The notes below the pieces were generated by a model that was not told the DNA's origin, did not search any database, and saw nothing but the letters and a program-made list of their open reading frames with translations. This document shows positions 7,320 to 15,477 of a stretch of DNA of 46,147 nucleotides, piece after piece. The position numbers and the translations under genes were made by a program. The stretch comes from Lachnospiraceae bacterium. Lineage in GTDB: Bacteria; Bacillota; Clostridia; Lachnospirales; Lachnospiraceae. How positions within the stretch are numbered: the stretch's first letter is position 1; the number at the start of each line of letters is the position of its first letter. The DNA is taken from NCBI GenBank assembly GCA_910576385.1, contig CAJTIR010000030.1, positions 1 through 46,147 of the forward strand. Reading direction: 5' to 3'.

Positions 7320-8168
7320 ATGAAAGGAAAATTTATTATTTCGTTGATTTTGAGTTTAAGTATAGTGGGAGGACTGCTCACAGGATGCGGAAACAATGAT
7401 GCAGCAGGGAAAAAGGCAGATACCGATTCCGCACAGGAATTAGAAATAATTAAAGTAGGGGCAAGTATTACACCGCACGCAGAAATTTTACGTTCCGTAT
7501 CTGATGAACTGGAGAAGCAGGGGTACAAATTAGAGGTGGTAGAATATAACGATTATATTATACCAAATACAGCACTGGAAAGTGGGGAATTGGATGCAAA
7601 TTATATCCAACATCTGCCTTACTTGGAAGATTTCAATAAAGAAAATGGGACGGATATTGTCAGTGTTGCGGATATCCATTATGAACCATTTGGTATTTAT
7701 GCAGGAAAATCAGACAGCCTGGAGAATTTGAAAGAAGGGGCGGTTATTGCAGTTCCAAATGATACCACAAATGAGGCAAGGGCACTGTTGCTTTTGCAGG
7801 ACCAGGGACTGATTAAGCTGAAAGAAAATGCAGGTCTTACTGCGACCGTTAAAGACATTGCGGATAATCCAAAGAATTTTGAAATCAAGGAATTAGAGGC
7901 AGCACAGGTTCCAAAAGCATTACAGGATGTGGATGTTGCTGCTATCAATACGAATTATGCACTGGAAGCAAATTTGAAACTGAGTGATGCTCTGGCTTCG
8001 GAAGGAGCAGATTCGCTGGCAGCCAAGACATATGCCAATATTATTGCTGTCAAGGAGGGAAATGAAAATACGGAGAAGATAAAGGCACTGATTGATACAG
8101 TGAAATCGGAGCAGGTAAAAAAGTTTATCGAGGATAAGTATGACGGTGCAGTAGTTCCTATCTTTTAA
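7320..8168 (+). CDS. metQ: MetQ/NlpA-family substrate-binding lipoprotein
   Basis: 282 residues. It has an N-terminal signal peptide with lipobox LLTGC near residue 22, then a mature start typical of MetQ (VGASITPHAEILRSV). The family binds methionine or related sulfur compounds at the membrane surface and delivers them to MetNI. It lies 55 nt after cysK with RBS AAGGAGG, and directly before metN and metI, so the transporter is complete. Substrate (Met, Met sulfoxide or cystine-like) cannot be told from sequence. Confidence 0.9.
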   Translation: MKGKFIISLILSLSIVGGLLTGCGNNDAAGKKADTDSAQELEIIKVGASITPHAEILRSVSDELEKQGYKLEVVEYNDYIIPNTALESGELDANYIQHLPYLEDFNKENGTDIVSVADIHYEPFGIYAGKSDSLENLKEGAVIAVPNDTTNEARALLLLQDQGLIKLKENAGLTATVKDIADNPKNFEIKELEAAQVPKALQDVDVAAINTNYALEANLKLSDALASEGADSLAAKTYANIIAVKEGNENTEKIKALIDTVKSEQVKKFIEDKYDGAVVPIF

Positions 8169-8195
8169 CCATCCGTGATAAGGGAGGCTGCAGAA

Positions 8196-9194
8196 ATGAT
8201 TCGTTTGGAACATATTACAAAAGAATTTTCTTCCAAAAACAAGAAAGTGACTGCCGTAAAAGATGTTAGCATTCATATTTCAAAAGGGGAAATATATGGG
8301 ATTATTGGATTTTCGGGTGCAGGAAAGTCAACTTTGATTCGGTGTATCAATCTGTTGGAAACGCCAACATCAGGAAAAGTATATTTTGGGAATCAGGAGC
8401 TGACATCTGCCGGTGAAAAGGAATTACGTCTTGCCAGACAAAAGATGGGAATGATTTTTCAGCAGTTTAATTTATTGGAGCAGAGGAATGTGTTGAAAAA
8501 TATATGTTATCCTCTGGAACTGGCAGGGATTTCAAAAAATGACAGGGTAAAGCGGGCCAAAGAACTATTAAGGGTGGTAGACATGGAAGAAAAAGAAAAT
8601 TTTTATCCGTCCCAGTTGTCAGGAGGGCAGAAACAAAGGGTTGCCATCGCAAGGGCACTGGCGACCAATCCGGAAGTTTTGCTTTGTGACGAGGCGACCA
8701 GTGCCTTAGATCCCATTACAACAAGGTCTATTCTGGCACTTTTAAAACACATTAATGAAATGCTTGGGGTAACGATTATTATCATATCACATGAAATGCG
8801 TGTAGTTGAGCAGGTCTGTGACAAAGTAGCTGTAATGAGCGAAGGAATTATAGAGGAAGCCGGTGAGGTAAAGGAAGTATTTCTGAATCCCAAATCCGAA
8901 ACAGCGAAAAGGCTGATTTTGCCGGATAAGGATGAAGCAGGTTCGGACGCAGACAGGTACAGTATTCGGATTGCTTTTGATGGGCAATCCTCGTTTGAAC
9001 CGGTTTTTGCCGCATTGGTACTGGAAAGTGGCATACGGCTTAATATTCTGGGAGCCAATACAGAAAATATTGGTGGAAAAGCATTTGGCCAAATGCTGAT
9101 AGAGATGCCGGAGGAACCGGAGAAACAAGTCATCGTGAAAGAAATGCTAAGAAAAAAAGGAACTCACTTTATGGAAGGGGGAGATGTGGGATGA
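8196..9194 (+). CDS. metN: MetN-type ABC transporter ATPase with C-terminal NIL domain
   Basis: 332 residues from ATG 8196, chosen because AGGGAGG lies at 8181-8187. Walker A is GFSGAGKST (residues about 38-46), the signature is LSGGQKQR, Walker B is LLCDEATSALD. After residue 245 a NIL domain follows (YSIRIAFDGQSSFEPV...), the regulatory ligand-sensing domain of MetN. It energises import through MetI. The stop overlaps the metI start in an ATGA arrangement. Confidence 0.92.
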   Translation: MIRLEHITKEFSSKNKKVTAVKDVSIHISKGEIYGIIGFSGAGKSTLIRCINLLETPTSGKVYFGNQELTSAGEKELRLARQKMGMIFQQFNLLEQRNVLKNICYPLELAGISKNDRVKRAKELLRVVDMEEKENFYPSQLSGGQKQRVAIARALATNPEVLLCDEATSALDPITTRSILALLKHINEMLGVTIIIISHEMRVVEQVCDKVAVMSEGIIEEAGEVKEVFLNPKSETAKRLILPDKDEAGSDADRYSIRIAFDGQSSFEPVFAALVLESGIRLNILGANTENIGGKAFGQMLIEMPEEPEKQVIVKEMLRKKGTHFMEGGDVG

Positions 9195-9850
9195 ACCAAC
9201 AGATGATAGAGTTATTGGCTGGCGGAATAAAAGAAACATTATATATGACATTGGTTTCTACCTTCATTGCCTATGTGATAGGGATTCCTTTAGGAGTGAT
9301 TTGTTTTATTACAGATAAAAACGGAATATGTCCCGGCAGGATTATTCATTTGGTAACAGGGATTCTGATAAACCTGCTGCGTTCTGTACCATTTTTGATT
9401 TTATTGGTGGCAATTATACCATTAACCCGATTGATTGTGGGAACAACAATTGGTTCTACGGCGACAATCGTTCCATTAGTAGTAGCGGCAGCACCTTATG
9501 TGGCAAGGATGGTTGAGTCTTCGTTGAAAGAAGTGGATGCAGGTGTGATAGAGGCAGCTAAATCTATGGGTTCCTCGCGGTTACAGATTATATATAAGGT
9601 GCTTTTGCCAGAAGCGAAACCATCGCTTTTGGTAGGTGGGCTTATATCTATGGCAACGATTCTTGGATATTCTGCTATGGCTGGATTCGTTGGCGGAGGA
9701 GGACTGGGTGCGATTGCTATTAACTATGGGTATTATCGCTATCAGACGGATATTATGTTTGTTACAGTTGCATTTCTTGTATTGATTGTCCAGCTTTTTC
9801 AGGAAGCAGGAATATGGCTTGTAAATCGGATTGATAAAAGAAGTGCATAG
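9191..9850 (+). CDS. metI: MetI-type ABC transporter permease
   Basis: 219 residues with about five membrane helices and the EAA loop (EAAKSMGSSRLQIIYKVLLPEA, near residues 118-139) that docks on the ATPase. It matches MetI in length and in the motif GYSAMAGFVGGGGLG. Translation is coupled to metN by a 4-nt overlap. It completes the MetQNI importer in the membrane. Confidence 0.92.
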   Translation: MNQQMIELLAGGIKETLYMTLVSTFIAYVIGIPLGVICFITDKNGICPGRIIHLVTGILINLLRSVPFLILLVAIIPLTRLIVGTTIGSTATIVPLVVAAAPYVARMVESSLKEVDAGVIEAAKSMGSSRLQIIYKVLLPEAKPSLLVGGLISMATILGYSAMAGFVGGGGLGAIAINYGYYRYQTDIMFVTVAFLVLIVQLFQEAGIWLVNRIDKRSA

Positions 9851-9873
9851 AAATTTTGAAAGGAGAAATGAAA

Positions 9874-10761
9874 ATGAGTAAGTTAAAAAGATGGATTGTA
9901 TTAGGAGTGGTATTTGTGTTAATTATGGGGCTGGCAGGTTGCGGCAATTCAGCAGAAATCGGCAAAGCGACAAATAGTGGGAAGGCATCTGGGAAAGAGG
10001 GGAAAACCATATACCGGACGCTGGATGAAATAAAAAAAGATGGAACGATAAATATCGGTGTGTTTTCTGATAAAAATCCATTTGGCTATGTAGATGAAAA
10101 TGGAAATTACCAGGGATATGACGTTTATTTTGCGAACCGGCTGGCGAAGGATTTGGGGGTAAAGGCAAATTATGTCTCCACAGAGGCTGCAAACCGGATT
10201 GAGTACCTGCAGACTGGAAAGGTGGATGTCATTCTTGCCAATTTTACGGTAACGGATGAACGCAAGGAGGAAGTTGATTTTGCACTGCCATACATGAATG
10301 TGGCATTAGGTTTGGTCAGCAGAAATGACAATGTAGTTAAGAGTCTGGATAACTGGAATAAGGACGATAAAATTATCATCATTTCCGGAACGACTGCTGA
10401 GACATATCTGACAGAGAATTATCCGGATATCCCGTTGCAGAAATTTGATTCCTATGCGACGGCAAAAGAGGCTTTTGAAAATGGAACGGGTGTTGCATGG
10501 GCAAATGATAATACGGAAGTGATTGCATTTTCCTTGCAGAATGACGGTTATACAGTTGGCATCCCAAGTCTGGGCAGCAATGATACGATTGCACCTGCAG
10601 TAACCAAAGGAAATACTACGTTATTGGATTGGATTAACGAGGACATTAAGAAATTGGGAGAAGAGCAGTTCTTTCACAAGGACTATGATGAAACGTTGAC
10701 GGAAACTTATGGGGATAAATATAAGGAAACGCTGGTCGTGGAAGGTGGCAAGAGTGAATAA
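9874..10761 (+). CDS. Polar amino acid (probably cystine) substrate-binding lipoprotein
   Basis: 295 residues from ATG 9874, 8 nt after AGGAG; the ATG at 9868 is too close to the site. A signal peptide ends in lipobox LAGC near residue 23. The mature part has the SBP_bac_3 signature (IGVFSDKNPFGYVDENGNYQGYDV) and LANFTVTDERKEEVDFALPYM. These proteins bind polar amino acids or cystine outside the cell. The position in a Cys operon favours cystine (inference). The stop codon is inside a 12-bp perfect hairpin, which may raise mRNA of this high-copy component. Confidence 0.88.
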   Translation: MSKLKRWIVLGVVFVLIMGLAGCGNSAEIGKATNSGKASGKEGKTIYRTLDEIKKDGTINIGVFSDKNPFGYVDENGNYQGYDVYFANRLAKDLGVKANYVSTEAANRIEYLQTGKVDVILANFTVTDERKEEVDFALPYMNVALGLVSRNDNVVKSLDNWNKDDKIIIISGTTAETYLTENYPDIPLQKFDSYATAKEAFENGTGVAWANDNTEVIAFSLQNDGYTVGIPSLGSNDTIAPAVTKGNTTLLDWINEDIKKLGEEQFFHKDYDETLTETYGDKYKETLVVEGGKSE

Positions 10762-10857
10762 ACATAGTTTATTCACTCAACAAGTTTGTGCTGTGGGCAA
10801 CTCAAACATTAGCGGATTAGCTGCTTGCATTGCTCGCAGCATTACCGCAAGAGCACA
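10752..10857 (+). repeat. Two strong hairpins between binding protein and permease genes
   Basis: The first is a perfect 12-bp stem with a 3-nt loop (10752-10763 with 10767-10778) overlapping the stop codon of the binding-protein gene. The second combines GCGG/CCGC (10812-10815, 10845-10848), GCTGC/GCAGC and an outer TGTGCT/AGCACA (10787-10792, 10852-10857). Neither has a T run, so they are not standard terminators. Hairpins at this place commonly stabilise the upstream binding-protein mRNA against 3' decay; that role is inferred. Confidence 0.65.
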
Positions 10858-10881
10858 GAGTAATTCCAGATGGGAGGTGTT

Positions 10882-11544
10882 ATGGTGGATTTTGCATACA
10901 TAGAACGTGTTTTGCCCTTATACGAACGTGCGGCCGTTTTAACAGTACAGTTAGGAATAGAGGGGATTTTGCTGTCAATCGTTATCGGTCTGGTCTGTGC
11001 ATTAATTTTGTATGAAAAAATTCCGGTGTTGCGGCGGTTTGTGATGATTTATATAGAAGTCAGCCGCAATACACCTCTTCTGGTTCAGTTGTTTTTTATG
11101 TATTATGGTCTGCCCAAAATAGGGATTGTCCTGACACCGGAGGTTTGTGGTGTGGCAGGTCTGGCTTTTCTGGGCGGGAGTTATATGGCGGAGGCGTTCC
11201 GGAGCGGTCTGGACAGTGTAGAAAATATTCAGCGGGAGAGTGCATACAGCCTGGGAATGAACAGGATGCAGGCGATGTGCTATGTTATATTGCCGCAGGC
11301 TGTTTCAACAAGTATTCCGGCATTTTTGGCGAATATCATTTTCCTGCTCAAAGAAACCAGTGTATTTTCAGCAATCAGCCTGATGGATTTAATGTTTACG
11401 GCAAAAGATTTAATTGGTTTGTATTATAAGACAACGGAAAGCCTTGCACTGTTAGTGGTATTCTATCTAATGATTTTACTGCCGGTATCCATCGTGGGGG
11501 CTGTCGTGGAGAGGAGGGTGCGCTATGCCGGATTTGGGGCTTGA
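10882..11544 (+). CDS. Polar amino acid ABC transporter permease (first subunit)
   Basis: 220 residues from ATG 10882 behind GGGAGGTG. It is of the HisM/GlnP family: several membrane helices, the sequence SRNTPLLVQLFFMYYGLP and the EAA-loop region AYSLGMNRMQAMCYVILPQA. It forms a heterodimeric channel with the next gene, which overlaps it by 20 nt. It belongs to the importer with the lipoprotein at 9874 and the ATPase at 12203. Confidence 0.92.
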   Translation: MVDFAYIERVLPLYERAAVLTVQLGIEGILLSIVIGLVCALILYEKIPVLRRFVMIYIEVSRNTPLLVQLFFMYYGLPKIGIVLTPEVCGVAGLAFLGGSYMAEAFRSGLDSVENIQRESAYSLGMNRMQAMCYVILPQAVSTSIPAFLANIIFLLKETSVFSAISLMDLMFTAKDLIGLYYKTTESLALLVVFYLMILLPVSIVGAVVERRVRYAGFGA

Positions 11545-12199
11545 AGTTCTTATGAAAGGGAATAATCTGCTCCGGCTGTTTGATGGGCTTTGGATTGCAG
11601 TGGAAATCAGCCTGTTGTCCATTGTGATCAGCATTCCTCTGGGAATACTTTTGGGAATTTTAATGACAAGAAAGAACAGGCTGGTTCGGTTCTTGACAAA
11701 ATTTTATCTGGAATTTATCCGGATTATGCCGCAGTTGGTACTCTTATTCCTTGTGTTTTTTGGGACTACCAGAAGTATGGGCTGGAATCTGCCGGGAGAG
11801 ACCGCAGCTGTCATTGTATTTGTTATGTGGGGGACTGCGGAAATGGGTGATCTGGTCAGAAGTGCACTGCTCAGTATTCCCGGGCATCAGTATGAGAGCG
11901 GCAAGGCATTGGGATTAAGCAGGAGACAGACCTATTTTTATATTATTTTACCGCAGACACTCCGGAGGCTGATTCCAGTATCCATCAATCTGATTACCCG
12001 TATGATAAAGACTACCAGCCTGATATTGATGATTGGTGTTGTGGAGGTGTTAAAGGTGGGGCAGCAGATTATCGAGGCTAACCGCATGGTAAGTCCGAAT
12101 GCAGCGTTTGGGGTTTTTTTGGTAATTTTTATTTTATATTTTGTCATCTGCTGGTCTGTCAGCATGACAGCCCGATACTTGGAAAGGAAATGGAGTTAG
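11525..12199 (+). CDS. Polar amino acid ABC transporter permease (second subunit)
   Basis: 224 residues. ATG 11525 lies inside the end of the first permease with GAGGAGGG just upstream, so translation is coupled. Features are FIRIMPQLVLLFLVFFG and the EAA loop ESGKALGLSRRQTYFYIILPQTLRRLIP. It has about five helices and matches the GltK/HisQ type. It pairs with the preceding permease. Confidence 0.92.
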   Translation: MPDLGLEVLMKGNNLLRLFDGLWIAVEISLLSIVISIPLGILLGILMTRKNRLVRFLTKFYLEFIRIMPQLVLLFLVFFGTTRSMGWNLPGETAAVIVFVMWGTAEMGDLVRSALLSIPGHQYESGKALGLSRRQTYFYIILPQTLRRLIPVSINLITRMIKTTSLILMIGVVEVLKVGQQIIEANRMVSPNAAFGVFLVIFILYFVICWSVSMTARYLERKWS

Positions 12200-12202
12200 C
12201 AT

Positions 12203-12952
12203 ATGGCGGATACCGTATTAGAGATTAGGAATCTTGTAAAAAAATTTGACGGACACATCATACTGAATGATCTGGACATGAATGTGCAGGAGGGGGAGGT
12301 AGTCGTAATATTAGGACCAAGCGGCTGTGGAAAAAGCACCTTATTAAGGTGTATTAATGGATTGGAGGAAATACAGTCCGGGAGTGTCAGAATCCAGGGA
12401 AAGGAAATATCCGGCACGAAGGAAAATGCAGGCCTTTTGAGGCAGAAAGTGGGCATGGTTTTCCAAAGCTATGACCTTTTTCCACATCTCAGTGTGCTTG
12501 GAAATATCATGCTGTCCCCGGTCAAAGTGCAAAAGAGAAAGAAGGATGAAGTAAAAGAGGAGGCATTGGAGTTGCTAAAAAAGGTGGGATTGGCGGATAA
12601 AGCAGACAGTTACCCAAGACAGCTGTCAGGCGGGCAGAAACAGAGGGTGGCGATTGTGCGCGCCTTGATTCTGCATCCGGAAATTCTGTTATTTGATGAG
12701 GTAACTGCTGCACTTGACCCGGAGATGGTCAGGGAGGTGCTGGATGTCATTTTGTCACTGGCAAAACAGGGAAAAACGATGTTGATTGTCACGCATGAAA
12801 TGCAGTTTGCGAAAGCAGTCGCAGACCGGATTGTATTTATTGATGAGGGTAAAATTATGGAAGAGGGAACAGCAAAAGAATTTTTTGAACATCCTCAGAC
12901 AGAACGTGCAAAAAAATTTCTGCACGTGTTTTCATTTGAGGATGTCCGGTAG
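12203..12952 (+). CDS. Polar amino acid ABC transporter ATPase (GlnQ/TcyN-like)
   Basis: 249 residues. Walker A GPSGCGKST (near 38-46), Q-loop VFQSYDLFPHLSV, signature LSGGQKQRVAI, Walker B ILLFDEVTAALDPE and the H-loop VTHEMQFA are all intact. Length and the DPEMVREVL segment are typical of polar amino acid importers of the GlnQ group. It is the last gene of the long sulfur operon and is convergent with the Rrf2 gene, with only 9 nt between the stops and no clear terminator. Confidence 0.93.
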   Translation: MADTVLEIRNLVKKFDGHIILNDLDMNVQEGEVVVILGPSGCGKSTLLRCINGLEEIQSGSVRIQGKEISGTKENAGLLRQKVGMVFQSYDLFPHLSVLGNIMLSPVKVQKRKKDEVKEEALELLKKVGLADKADSYPRQLSGGQKQRVAIVRALILHPEILLFDEVTAALDPEMVREVLDVILSLAKQGKTMLIVTHEMQFAKAVADRIVFIDEGKIMEEGTAKEFFEHPQTERAKKFLHVFSFEDVR

Positions 12953-12961
12953 GCGGTGCAT

Positions 12962-13363
12962 TTAGGGTGCTGCCAGGTCTGCGAGTGTGATGCCATAAAA
13001 GAAATCATGTGATAACTGATTAAATTTTTTCCACATGGCTATGGTGGGGCAGGCAGGTGCCCTGTCACAGGGTTCTGTTTCCGGAAGCAGACAAGATACA
13101 GGGGCAAGCTGTTCGCCTACGGCTTCCAGTATTTCGCCAACCGAATAGTCGGCAGCACTGCGTATAAGCCGGTAGCCGCCGCCTTTGCCTCGAAGGCCGT
13201 GAATTAGTTTATGCTTTACCAGATGTTTTATAATAATCTCCATATATTTTTCAGATATGCCCTGTCTTTCGGAAATATCCTTTAACGGGGTATATTTGTC
13301 TGTATCCTGCATGGCAAGGTCAATCATCATACGCAGGGCATACCGTCCTCTTGTTGAAATCAT
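12962..13363 (-). CDS. Rrf2-family transcriptional regulator (CymR/IscR-like)
   Basis: 133 residues. The start MISTRGRYALRM is chosen because AGGAGG lies 6 nt upstream; the longer reading lacks a site. The winged helix-turn-helix includes LKDISERQGISEKYMEIIIKHL and the wing GLRGKGGGYRL. Three cysteines, C91, C99 and C105, occupy the region that holds the Fe-S cluster in IscR-like members, so redox or Fe-S sensing is possible. CymR, a Rrf2 protein, represses cysteine genes in Bacillus, so control of the adjacent operon is a fair inference. It diverges from a LysR gene across a 33-bp palindrome. Confidence 0.88.
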   Translation of the reverse strand: MISTRGRYALRMMIDLAMQDTDKYTPLKDISERQGISEKYMEIIIKHLVKHKLIHGLRGKGGGYRLIRSAADYSVGEILEAVGEQLAPVSCLLPETEPCDRAPACPTIAMWKKFNQLSHDFFYGITLADLAAP

Positions 13364-13384
13364 AGGTTTCCTCCTTTTTCTCAA

Positions 13385-13413
13385 AGTATAACGTACTTAT
13401 GGGGGGAAATCAA
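13385..13413 (-). promoter_or_regulatory. Promoter of the Rrf2 gene
   Basis: On the minus strand, TTGATT (13408-13413), a 17-nt spacer and TATACT (13385-13390). The -35 touches the palindrome at 13412-13444, consistent with autoregulation. Confidence 0.75.
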
Positions 13414-13444
13414 TACATATAAACCTATTAGGCTGATATGTATT
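13412..13444. promoter_or_regulatory. 33-bp near-perfect palindrome between divergent regulators
   Basis: Arms of 16 nt around a central T match at 14 of 16 positions: AATACATAT, three variable bases, CCTA, then the mirror image. It lies between the rrf2 promoter and the LysR gene, and its centre contains CCTATTAGG, akin to the half-sites of the LysR boxes elsewhere in the window. It is probably an operator for one or both regulators; an RNA hairpin in the lysR leader is the alternative. Confidence 0.65.
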
Positions 13445-13549
13445 TTGGCAGCAAGTAAAAGATGGACGGAAGAAATTGTGAGAAATACTTGTGATATGGA
13501 TGATATTTACAGATTATTCCATGATACTAAAAAGGAAGGAATGGATGAT

Positions 13550-14461
13550 ATGACACTGACACAATTAAAATATGCTATATGTGCAGCCGGAGAACATTCA
13601 ATGAATGATGCAGCAAAAAAGCTATATATTTCACAGCCCAGTCTGTCAGGAGCGGTTGCCAGTCTGGAAAAGGAATTGGAGATACAGATTTTTAGCAAGT
13701 CGAAAACAGGTATTTCCCTGACAGCAGAGGGGGAAGAATTTATAGGGTATGCAAGGCAGGTGTTAGAACAATATGAATTGCTGGAGGCAAAATATGTTAC
13801 CCAAAAGGAAATGAAACAGAAATTCAGCGTATCCCTGCAGCATTATACATTTGCGGTTCAGGCATTTATTGAAACCATCAAACAGTATGGGATGAATGAT
13901 TATGAATTTGAAATATATGAAGAGAAAACCCATAGGGTAATTGAAAATGTAAGGAATTGCAAATCAGAATTGGGGATTTTGTATTTAAATGATTTTAACA
14001 GACAGGTATTACAAAAAATATTTGCAGATTACCGTTTGGAATTTCACCCGATTTTTGATTGTGGTTTGTATGTCTATATGGCAAAAACGCATCCGCTGGC
14101 AGGAAAGAAGCGAATTGAACTGGAGGAACTTATGGAGTATCCCTGTCTTTCTTTTGCACAGGGAGAGCTTAATTCCTTTTATTTTGCGGAGGAAGTTTTA
14201 AGTACGGTACCCTATAAGAAATTGATAAAAGCCAGTGACAGGGCAACCCTTTTGAATTTAATGATAGGGATTCAAGGATTTACAATTTGTTCCGGCATTA
14301 TTTGTGAAGAACTGAATGGTGCGGATTATGTTGCGGTACGTCTAAATTCCAGTGAAAAGATGACAATCGGTTATCTTACACGGAAAGATATGCATATTAG
14401 TAAAATTGGAATGGATTATCTGGCGGCACTGGAAAAATTTAAGTATAGAGTGATGCTGTAA
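13550..14461 (+). CDS. LysR-family transcriptional regulator
   Basis: 303 residues from ATG 13550, behind AAGGAAGGA at 13532-13540; upstream in-frame codons give an atypical N-terminus. The helix-turn-helix is AAKKLYISQPSLSGAVASLEKEL (near residues 19-41), followed by an effector-binding domain of two lobes. It is clearly paralogous to the regulator at 17305, sharing the QLKY start, the YISQPSLSGA helix and IIEN/VEDVRN-like segments. Ligands of such regulators in sulfur regulons include O-acetylserine or N-acetylserine, but nothing here fixes the ligand. Divergent from rrf2 and followed by nadA. Confidence 0.9.
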   Translation: MTLTQLKYAICAAGEHSMNDAAKKLYISQPSLSGAVASLEKELEIQIFSKSKTGISLTAEGEEFIGYARQVLEQYELLEAKYVTQKEMKQKFSVSLQHYTFAVQAFIETIKQYGMNDYEFEIYEEKTHRVIENVRNCKSELGILYLNDFNRQVLQKIFADYRLEFHPIFDCGLYVYMAKTHPLAGKKRIELEELMEYPCLSFAQGELNSFYFAEEVLSTVPYKKLIKASDRATLLNLMIGIQGFTICSGIICEELNGADYVAVRLNSSEKMTIGYLTRKDMHISKIGMDYLAALEKFKYRVML

Positions 14462-14517
14462 AACTACACAAAAAAAGAATTGTGAGCTACAGGGGATTAA
14501 GCAGCAAGGAGCAGAAA

Positions 14518-15435
14518 ATGATAGATAAGAATATAAGAAATGAAATTATACAATTAAAGAAGGAGAAAAATGTGGCGATTCTGGCACATTATTATGTGGA
14601 TGGGGAAGTGCAGGAAATAGCAGATTATGTTGGCGATTCATACTATCTTGCGAAAAGAGCAATGATGATAGCACAAGAAAATATATTGTTCTGTGGCGTT
14701 GTATTTATGGGTGAGAGTGCAAAAATTTTAAATCCACAAAAGAAAGTATATATGGCGGATGACAGTGCTGATTGCCCAATGGCTCATATGGCAGATATAG
14801 AGAAAATACAGGAGGTCAGAAGGAAATATAATGATGTTGCGGTTGTTTGTTATGTAAATTCTACAACAGAAATAAAGGCTGAATCCGATGTATGTGTAAC
14901 TTCTTCAAATGCTTTAAAAATTGTAAGAGCATTGCCAAATAAATTTATTTATTTTATTCCCGATTATAATCTGGCTCATTATATTTCCAAACAAGTACCG
15001 GAAAAGAAGTTTATATTTAATGATGGTTTTTGCCATGTACATAAAAGTATTCATAGCACTGATATAAGGGCGGCTAAACAAATTCATCCAGATGCATTGG
15101 TATTGGCACATCCGGAGTGTACAGAAGAGGTTTTGGAACTTGCTGATTTTATTGGCAGTACATCACAAATAATAGATTTTGTGGAACAATCCAATTGCAG
15201 TGCTTTTATTATATGTACGGAAATTGGCATTTTTTATGATCTGATGCAGAGAAATACTGATAAAAGGTTTTATTCTGTGGGACATCGGCAATTTTGTCCG
15301 AACATGAAAAAGGTACGGATAGAAAATGTATTAAATAAATTGAAAAATTTGCAGGGAGATATCGAGATTACCGAAGATTTGAGGATGGCAGCAGTAAAAC
15401 CGTTGGATCGTATGTTAGAGATGACAGGAAAGTAG
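14518..15435 (+). CDS. nadA: Quinolinate synthase A
   Basis: 305 residues from ATG 14518, 6 nt after AAGGAG; this gives the normal NadA start. Three cysteines spaced like the 4Fe-4S ligands of NadA are at about C86, C172 and C260, and the motifs CGVVFMGESAKIL, CYVNSTTE, HPEC and CTEIG are present. The enzyme condenses iminoaspartate with dihydroxyacetone phosphate to quinolinate for NAD synthesis. NadB and NadC, usually adjacent, are absent. It lies 56 nt after a LysR gene among sulfur genes. The IS630 insertion 42 bp after its stop may have cut a longer operon. Confidence 0.9.
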   Translation: MIDKNIRNEIIQLKKEKNVAILAHYYVDGEVQEIADYVGDSYYLAKRAMMIAQENILFCGVVFMGESAKILNPQKKVYMADDSADCPMAHMADIEKIQEVRRKYNDVAVVCYVNSTTEIKAESDVCVTSSNALKIVRALPNKFIYFIPDYNLAHYISKQVPEKKFIFNDGFCHVHKSIHSTDIRAAKQIHPDALVLAHPECTEEVLELADFIGSTSQIIDFVEQSNCSAFIICTEIGIFYDLMQRNTDKRFYSVGHRQFCPNMKKVRIENVLNKLKNLQGDIEITEDLRMAAVKPLDRMLEMTGK

Positions 15436-15477
15436 ATAATTACGGATGCTGGTATAAGAAATAATAATAAACGGATA

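Noticed and set aside
13445-13549. Longer N-terminus of the first LysR protein
   Set aside because: The extra 35 residues precede the normal LysR start and have no ribosome binding site, while ATG 13550 has one.
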